Assembly (NCBI GenBank): GCA_019113885.1
Contig: DXGO01000003.1
Coordinates: forward strand, 1 to 36,293
DNA length: 36,293 bases
Direction: 5' to 3'
From: Candidatus Alistipes intestinipullorum
Lineage (GTDB): Bacteria; Bacteroidota; Bacteroidia; Bacteroidales; Rikenellaceae
Position numbers and translations under genes: made by a program. Below, piece by piece: positions 31,918-36,293 of the stretch. The notes below the pieces were generated by a model, which saw nothing but the letters and a program-made list of their open reading frames with translations, did not search any database and was not told the origin of the DNA. The first letter of the stretch is position 1. Each line of letters starts with the position of its first letter.

Positions 31918-32491
31918 AACGAAAACGGCGGTCGAGTTCCCCGACCGCGGGAGCCAAATCGGATTCGAGAATGTTTACTATGGTATAGTCGGCACGGGCA
32001 CACAACGTATCGTCGTCCAGCTGGGACTCGATACGCCGCCGCACTGCGTCGGCCGTACAGCCGTCGCGCCGGCACGTGCGTTCGATACGCAGATCGAGCG
32101 GTGCAAGCACCGCTACCGTGCGGTCGACATGACGTTCAAGACCCGCCTCGAAAAGAATGGCGCTCTCCAGGACCACATAATCCCCCTGCTGGCGGCGAGT
32201 CCACGCCTCGAAGTCGGCAATCACCGCAGGATGGACAATGGCGTTAAGGTCGGCCAGCGCGTCGGGGTGGCCGAAGACCTGACCGGCCAGGTACGTACGG
32301 TCGAGTTCGCCGTCGCGGTAGGCCGCCGCGCCGAAACGCGCCGCGATGCGTTCGCGCAATGTCGCGTCATCACGCATCAGGCGCTTCGCCGCCGCGTCGC
32401 TGTCGTACACCGCAACGCCCCGCTCGGCAAACATCCGGCATACGGTGCTCTTGCCGCTGCCGATGCCCCCCGTAATGCCGACCCGGATCAT
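31892..32491 (-). CDS. coaE: Dephospho-CoA kinase, 199 aa
   Basis: Last step of coenzyme A synthesis: ATP-dependent phosphorylation of the 3'-hydroxyl of dephospho-CoA. P-loop GGIGSGKST (8-16) at the N-terminus, then the DSDAAAKRLM lid-proximal segment, the NAIVHPAV segment (about 84-91), and YVVLESAILFEAGLE, where plain enzymes show the conserved P-LLFE region. The arginine-rich stretch RIERTCRRDGCTADAVRRRIESQ is the usual lid/adenylate region. The start overlaps the YbbR-like stop in an ATGA. Gene order YbbR-like then coaE is common in Bacteroidetes. Confidence 0.93.
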   Translation of the reverse strand: MIRVGITGGIGSGKSTVCRMFAERGVAVYDSDAAAKRLMRDDATLRERIAARFGAAAYRDGELDRTYLAGQVFGHPDALADLNAIVHPAVIADFEAWTRRQQGDYVVLESAILFEAGLERHVDRTVAVLAPLDLRIERTCRRDGCTADAVRRRIESQLDDDTLCARADYTIVNILESDLAPAVGELDRRFRYEARMPRA

Positions 32492-32892
32492 GGCTTCTCG
32501 TCCTCTTCGGGAGCCTCGATCTCCGGGATCTCTCCCAGGGAAATAATCTTGATATCGCTGAATCGTGTGGACAGCGCCTTCTGCAACGACTGGGGGTCGA
32601 TGATCAGTTTCCCCTCATGCCCCTCCTCGGTCGAACGCTGTGTCTTGACCTCCTCGAACGGAATGCGCAGCGTCTTGTTCATATAGACCTGATAGCCGAA
32701 AAGATTCGTCCCCACCCCCTCGACCACACACGGCACCTCGAGGGGTTGATCGGCGATACTGATCCGCACGGTCTGCTCCGTGATATAGGTATAGTTCAAT
32801 TTGGCGATATACCATAAAATAAAGGAGGCCAGCAGCAGCACCAGAAATACCGGCGACACATAGCGGCGCATCCATTTCAGCAATGTTTCCAT
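32488..32892 (-). CDS. Short YbbR-like single-pass membrane protein, 134 aa
   Basis: One N-terminal membrane segment (about 14-33, VFLVLLLASFILWYIAKL) followed by an extracytoplasmic beta-rich part starting YTYITEQTVRISIADQPLEVPCVVEGVGTNLFGY, which resembles one YbbR repeat, and an acidic tail (EIPEIEAPEEDEKP). YbbR/CdaR proteins modulate diadenylate cyclases in other phyla; here the usual Bacteroidetes relative upstream of coaE is about twice as long, so this looks like a reduced form. ATG 32892 is preferred over TTG 32919, which would add nine residues. First gene of the coaE-folP operon. Confidence 0.6.
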   Translation of the reverse strand: METLLKWMRRYVSPVFLVLLLASFILWYIAKLNYTYITEQTVRISIADQPLEVPCVVEGVGTNLFGYQVYMNKTLRIPFEEVKTQRSTEEGHEGKLIIDPQSLQKALSTRFSDIKIISLGEIPEIEAPEEDEKP

Positions 32893-32992
32893 AGCGGCTT
32901 GCAACTCTTCGCGGCTCAAAATTATCCTTTGCGGCGGCGCTGTTCCGAAGACCCATCCCGAGACACGGCGCGCCGCCCGACATTCGTCTTCA

Positions 32993-33023
32993 CAAAGGTA
33001 AAAAATAAAAAGGAGCGCTCCAA
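32993..33023 (-). promoter_or_regulatory. Promoter of the YbbR-coaE-folP operon
   Basis: Minus-strand TTG (33023-33021), a 20-nt spacer and TACCTTTG (33000-32993) give a perfect Bacteroidetes promoter. The TTG is within the loop of the secDF terminator. The leader to ATG 32892 is about 95 nt and shows no recognised structure. Confidence 0.75.
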
Positions 33024-33041
33024 TGGGAAGCGCCCCTTTTT
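33007..33041 (-). terminator. Intrinsic terminator of secDF
   Basis: A 13-bp stem with one G-U pair on the minus strand: AAAAAGGGGCGCT (33041-33029) with AGCGCTCCTTTTT (33019-33007), loop TCCCATTGG. It ends in five or more U residues and lies 42 nt beyond the secDF stop. Confidence 0.85.
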
Positions 33042-33082
33042 TTCACTCCTCCGGACGGGAACCGGGCCCGCCGGGCGGACGG

Positions 33083-36000
33083 TTACTTGCCCTCTTTGAC
33101 CCGCTTGTTCATCAGGTCGTAGGCGACGGGCGTCGCGATGAAGATCGTGGCGGCGGTACCTACCACCACGCCGATAATCAGCGCGAAGATGAAGCCGCGG
33201 ATCGTCTCGCCGCCGAAGAAGAAGATCCCCAGCAGCGTCACGAGCGTCGTTCCCGAGGTGTTGATCGTACGCGACAGCGTCGAGTTGATGGCGTTGTTCA
33301 CGTTCTCGACCAGTGCACGCTTCGGATAGAGACCCATGTATTCGCGGATTCGGTCGAAGACCACCACCGTATCGTTGATCGCATAACCGATGATCGTCAG
33401 GATCGCAGCGATGAAGGCCTGGTTGACCTCGAGGTTGAACGGCAGGATGCCGTAGAACATCGAGAAGATTCCGATGATCAGCAGCGCGTTGAACGCAAGG
33501 GCCAGCGTTGCTCCCGAAGCCCACTGCCAGCGCTTGAAGCGGAAGGCGATGTACAAACCGATGGCGATCAGCGAGAAGAGCACCGAGTAGATGGCGTTCC
33601 ACGTCATGTCCTTGGCGATCGAGGGACCGATCTTGTCGGCCGTCAGGATACCGTTCGCATCGGTCTGCGTGTTGCGGAACTGGTCGAAGGTGATGTCATA
33701 CGTATAGAGCGACTTCAGGGCGTCGTAGATGATCTGCTCCACCTCGGCCGTAGCCTCGTCCGACGTGTCGTCGTAACGGTACTGCGTCACCACGCGCATC
33801 TGGTTCTCGTTGCCGTACTGCTTAACCTCGAAGCTGATCGACGAGGCATCGGCACCCTCGATCTGCGAGAACTCCCGCTCGAGGTTCGCACGAACCTCCT
33901 CGGCCGATACCGCCTGGTCGAAACGGATCACATAGGCACGGCCGCCGGTAAACTCCGCACCGAGGTTCAGGCCACGGACGAAGAACGAGATGACCGACAG
34001 GACGATCAGGGCCGTGGAGATGATATAGGCAACCTTGCGCTTGCTGATGAAGTCGACATGCGTATTGTTAAGGAAGTTCTCCGACCACTTGTACGAGAAG
34101 GAGATCGAGCCCCACTTGGCGACGATCCACTCGATCAGCAGACGCGTGATGAAGATCGCGCAGAAGATCGACGTGATGATACCGATGATCAGCGTCGTGG
34201 CGAAGCCCTGAACGGGGCCCGTACCGAAGACGAAGAGCACGATACCCGTGATGATCGTGGTCAGCTGTCCGTCGATGATGGCCGAATAGGCCTTCGAGAA
34301 ACCGTCCTTGATGGCCAGCGACAAGCCCTTGCCGCCGCGAAGCTCCTCCTTGATACGTTCGTAGATGATCACGTTGGCGTCAACGGCCATACCCATCGTC
34401 AGCACGATACCGGCGATACCGGGCAGCGTCAGCACGGCACCGAACGACACCAGCACACCCATCAGCAGGAAGACGTTCGTCAACAGCGCGACGTCGGCCA
34501 TCCAGCCGGCCGTCTTGTAGAAGAGGCCCATGTAAAGTAGCACCAGGATGAAGGCGATCACGAACGACATCATACCGGCGTTGATCGACTCCTGACCCAG
34601 CGAAGGTCCTACGACCGTATCCTGGATGATCTTGGCAGGGGCCGGAACCTTACCCGAGTTGAGCACGTTGGCAAGGTCCTGCGCCTCCTGGATCGTGAAG
34701 TCGCCCGTAATCTGCGACGACCCCTTGTCGATCTTCGTGTTCACGCGCGGGGCCGAATATACGTATCCATCGAGCACGATGGCGATGCACTTGCCGATGT
34801 TCTCACCCGTCAGGCGCGCCCATTCGCGCGTTCCCTCGGCGTTCATCGTCATCGACACCTCGGCCGTGGCACCACGCTGTGCGTACTGCTCCGTGGCGTC
34901 CGTCACGACCGATCCGTCGAGCGGAGCCTTGCCGTCGGGCGTCGTCACCTTGATGGCATACAGGTAGTAGCGGCCGTCGATATGGTCATCGCCCTTGACG
35001 CCCCACTTGAACTCGATGTCGGCGGGGAAAAGCTCGCGGACAGCGGGCTGGGACAGGTATTCGTTGACCGTCGCCATGTCAGCCTTGTAGGCGGCACCTA
35101 CCGACGCACCGCCGGCATATCGGGGATCCAGCACCGAGAAGAGCGGGTTCTGCTCACGGTCGTAGCGGTCGGCCACGACGTCCGACGCCATCTCCGTGGA
35201 ATCGGCACCCACCTCGGCGATCAGCCCTTCGGCAACCGTTCCGGTCGTACCGGCGGCCTCCTCGACACTCCCGGCCTCAACCTCCTCGGTTGCGGCGGCC
35301 GTCTGCTGGGCCAGTTCGTCCTTGAGGAACTTGTCGGCCGAAACCAGGGCCGGAAGCACCTCCTGGGCATCGTATGTCAGCCAGAACTCCAACGAAGCGG
35401 TTCCCTGCAACAGGTCGCGGACACGCTGCGGCTCCTTCACGCCCGGGAGCTCGACCAGAATACGGTGCGAGTTCGGAAGGCGCATGATGTTGGGCTGCGT
35501 CACGCCGAAGTGGTCGATACGGCTGCGAAGCACGTTGAACGAAGCGGCGATGGCAGCCTCGGTCTCCTTCTTGAGCAGGCGCTCAACATCGGCATCCGAG
35601 CTCTCGAGGGTGATATCCTTGCGGTCGGGGCTTACGAAAATCTCCGCGATGGGACGGCCGCCCGACAGGCGCGAATAGGCCTTGACGAAGTCGCCGATGT
35701 AGTCCGACGACGTACCCTGCTTCATCGCCTCGTTCGCCTCGGCGATGGCCTCAACGAAGGCCGGGTCGTTCTGGCTGTCGCCGGCAAGCGCCTTCACGAC
35801 ATCCTCGACCTGAACCTCCAGCATCACGTTCATACCGCCCTTGAGGTCAAGACCCAGGTTCAGTTCCTTCTCCTTGCACTCCTTGTAGGTGAACTTGCGG
35901 ATTCCGAGGTTGTAGACCGGGAGGTTCTGCACCGAATCGAGGTAGTGCTGCTCGGCCTCCGCCTGTTTCTCGAGCGGGAACTGCGCGGCGTACTCGGCCG

Positions 36001-36103
36001 CCTTTTTCTCTACGCTTCGCGTCTTGAACGTGAAGGAGAGCTGATAAACACACGCAAGCGCCAGAAGCACCGCGACGAGTTTAATGAAACCTTTACTTTG
36101 CAT
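33083..36103 (-). CDS. secDF: Fused protein translocase SecDF, 1006 aa
   Basis: Membrane proteins SecD and SecF in one chain, which use the proton gradient to finish Sec-dependent export. SecD half: an N-terminal membrane segment (about 7-25), the signature LGLDLKGGMNVMLEV (about 83-97), a large periplasmic P1 region including a VEKKAAEYAAQFPLE-like helix and an acidic Ala/Glu-rich insert near 270-310, and the membrane block with GMAVDANVIIYERIKEEL. SecF half: GLNLGAEFTGGRAYVIRF and GYAINDTVVVFDRIREYMGL, the paired Asp/Arg motif of the proton path. Twelve membrane segments are expected. Fusion is usual for Bacteroidetes. Own promoter upstream and terminator downstream. Confidence 0.96.
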   Translation of the reverse strand: MQSKGFIKLVAVLLALACVYQLSFTFKTRSVEKKAAEYAAQFPLEKQAEAEQHYLDSVQNLPVYNLGIRKFTYKECKEKELNLGLDLKGGMNVMLEVQVEDVVKALAGDSQNDPAFVEAIAEANEAMKQGTSSDYIGDFVKAYSRLSGGRPIAEIFVSPDRKDITLESSDADVERLLKKETEAAIAASFNVLRSRIDHFGVTQPNIMRLPNSHRILVELPGVKEPQRVRDLLQGTASLEFWLTYDAQEVLPALVSADKFLKDELAQQTAAATEEVEAGSVEEAAGTTGTVAEGLIAEVGADSTEMASDVVADRYDREQNPLFSVLDPRYAGGASVGAAYKADMATVNEYLSQPAVRELFPADIEFKWGVKGDDHIDGRYYLYAIKVTTPDGKAPLDGSVVTDATEQYAQRGATAEVSMTMNAEGTREWARLTGENIGKCIAIVLDGYVYSAPRVNTKIDKGSSQITGDFTIQEAQDLANVLNSGKVPAPAKIIQDTVVGPSLGQESINAGMMSFVIAFILVLLYMGLFYKTAGWMADVALLTNVFLLMGVLVSFGAVLTLPGIAGIVLTMGMAVDANVIIYERIKEELRGGKGLSLAIKDGFSKAYSAIIDGQLTTIITGIVLFVFGTGPVQGFATTLIIGIITSIFCAIFITRLLIEWIVAKWGSISFSYKWSENFLNNTHVDFISKRKVAYIISTALIVLSVISFFVRGLNLGAEFTGGRAYVIRFDQAVSAEEVRANLEREFSQIEGADASSISFEVKQYGNENQMRVVTQYRYDDTSDEATAEVEQIIYDALKSLYTYDITFDQFRNTQTDANGILTADKIGPSIAKDMTWNAIYSVLFSLIAIGLYIAFRFKRWQWASGATLALAFNALLIIGIFSMFYGILPFNLEVNQAFIAAILTIIGYAINDTVVVFDRIREYMGLYPKRALVENVNNAINSTLSRTINTSGTTLVTLLGIFFFGGETIRGFIFALIIGVVVGTAATIFIATPVAYDLMNKRVKEGK

Positions 36104-36161
36104 TGGAATGAAAAAAATTTGTTATTATTTGTTGTATTCACTCGTTACGCATAATAGCACG

Positions 36162-36169
36162 CAAAGATA
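36162..36169 (-). promoter_or_regulatory. Promoter -7 element of secDF
   Basis: Minus-strand TATCTTTG (36169-36162) fits TAnnTTTG; an AT-rich leader of about 50 nt separates it from ATG 36103. No TTG stands at the ideal -33 place. The rest up to the window end (36170-36293) is AT-rich and then GC-mixed, without a recognisable gene. Confidence 0.55.
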
Positions 36170-36293
36170 GAAAAAAAGAATTGAAATAACGCCGATTCGG
36201 TTCCAGAAAATGCCCCCGACGAAAAAATATCCGCCCCGCCGCACATCTTTCGGCCGATGAGAGGGCTCCGAAAATGCGAAAACCGAAAAAAAA

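Noticed and set aside
1..36293. CRISPR arrays, tRNA or rRNA genes, insertion sequences, prophage or toxin-antitoxin genes
   Set aside because: I found no regularly spaced repeats, no cloverleaf-like or rRNA-like sequence, no transposase or integrase motifs and no small paired toxin-antitoxin frames.

Overview
The window looks like a chromosomal, largely housekeeping stretch of a GC-rich member of the Bacteroidales, most like Alistipes. Supporting signs are high GC, promoters of the Bacteroidetes type (TTG, 19-20 nt spacer, TAnnTTTG), a fused SecDF, the Bacteroidetes forms of ParC, ParE and MurI, a DUF4831 protein and an outer-membrane receptor with an N-terminal carboxypeptidase-regulatory-like domain. 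The species is inferred, not proven. I see no tRNA, rRNA, CRISPR array, insertion sequence or phage gene.

Layout. (1) 1-12.6 kb, minus strand: a co-directional block in transcription order plsC, parE, parC, aroK, murI, then ftsK and lolA behind a separate promoter, then the 5' three fifths of gyrA behind its own promoter and cut by the window edge. This gathers both type II topoisomerases' A subunits, ParE and the FtsK translocase. (2) 12.9-15.3 kb, plus: one outer-membrane receptor with a palindromic operator-like site upstream. (3) 15.5-20.4 kb, minus: the LemA/TPM-domain pair, an unrecognised outer-membrane protein, a cytoplasmic GH13 amylase and a sugar nucleotidyltransferase, separated by hairpin terminators. 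(4) 20.5-27.3 kb, plus: a seven-gene run of a catalytically degenerate LytM/M23 protein, dxr, rseP, a hexapeptide acetyltransferase, a LUD-domain protein, a repeat-bearing lipoprotein and radA, closed by a strong bidirectional terminator. (5) 27.3-32.9 kb, minus: an operon with overlapping genes (YbbR-like, coaE, folP, a LolD-like ATPase, a TIGR02757 protein, a TrmN6-like methyltransferase), followed by a separately promoted DUF4831 gene and a small DNA-alkylation-repair-like gene. (6) 33.1-36.1 kb, minus: secDF.

The genes cover chromosome topology and segregation (gyrA, parC, parE, ftsK), envelope biogenesis (murI, plsC, lolA, secDF, rseP, the LytM-like protein), and precursor supply (aroK, dxr, folP, coaE). 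I found no convincing new multi-gene system. The best leads are a ParC ending in a perfect sliding-clamp-binding pentapeptide after a long disordered tail, a LytM protein that has lost its metal and catalytic residues, a palindromic operator with no regulator beside it, a DHPS substitution at a known sulfonamide-resistance position, and a promoter whose -33 element lies in the loop of the preceding terminator.
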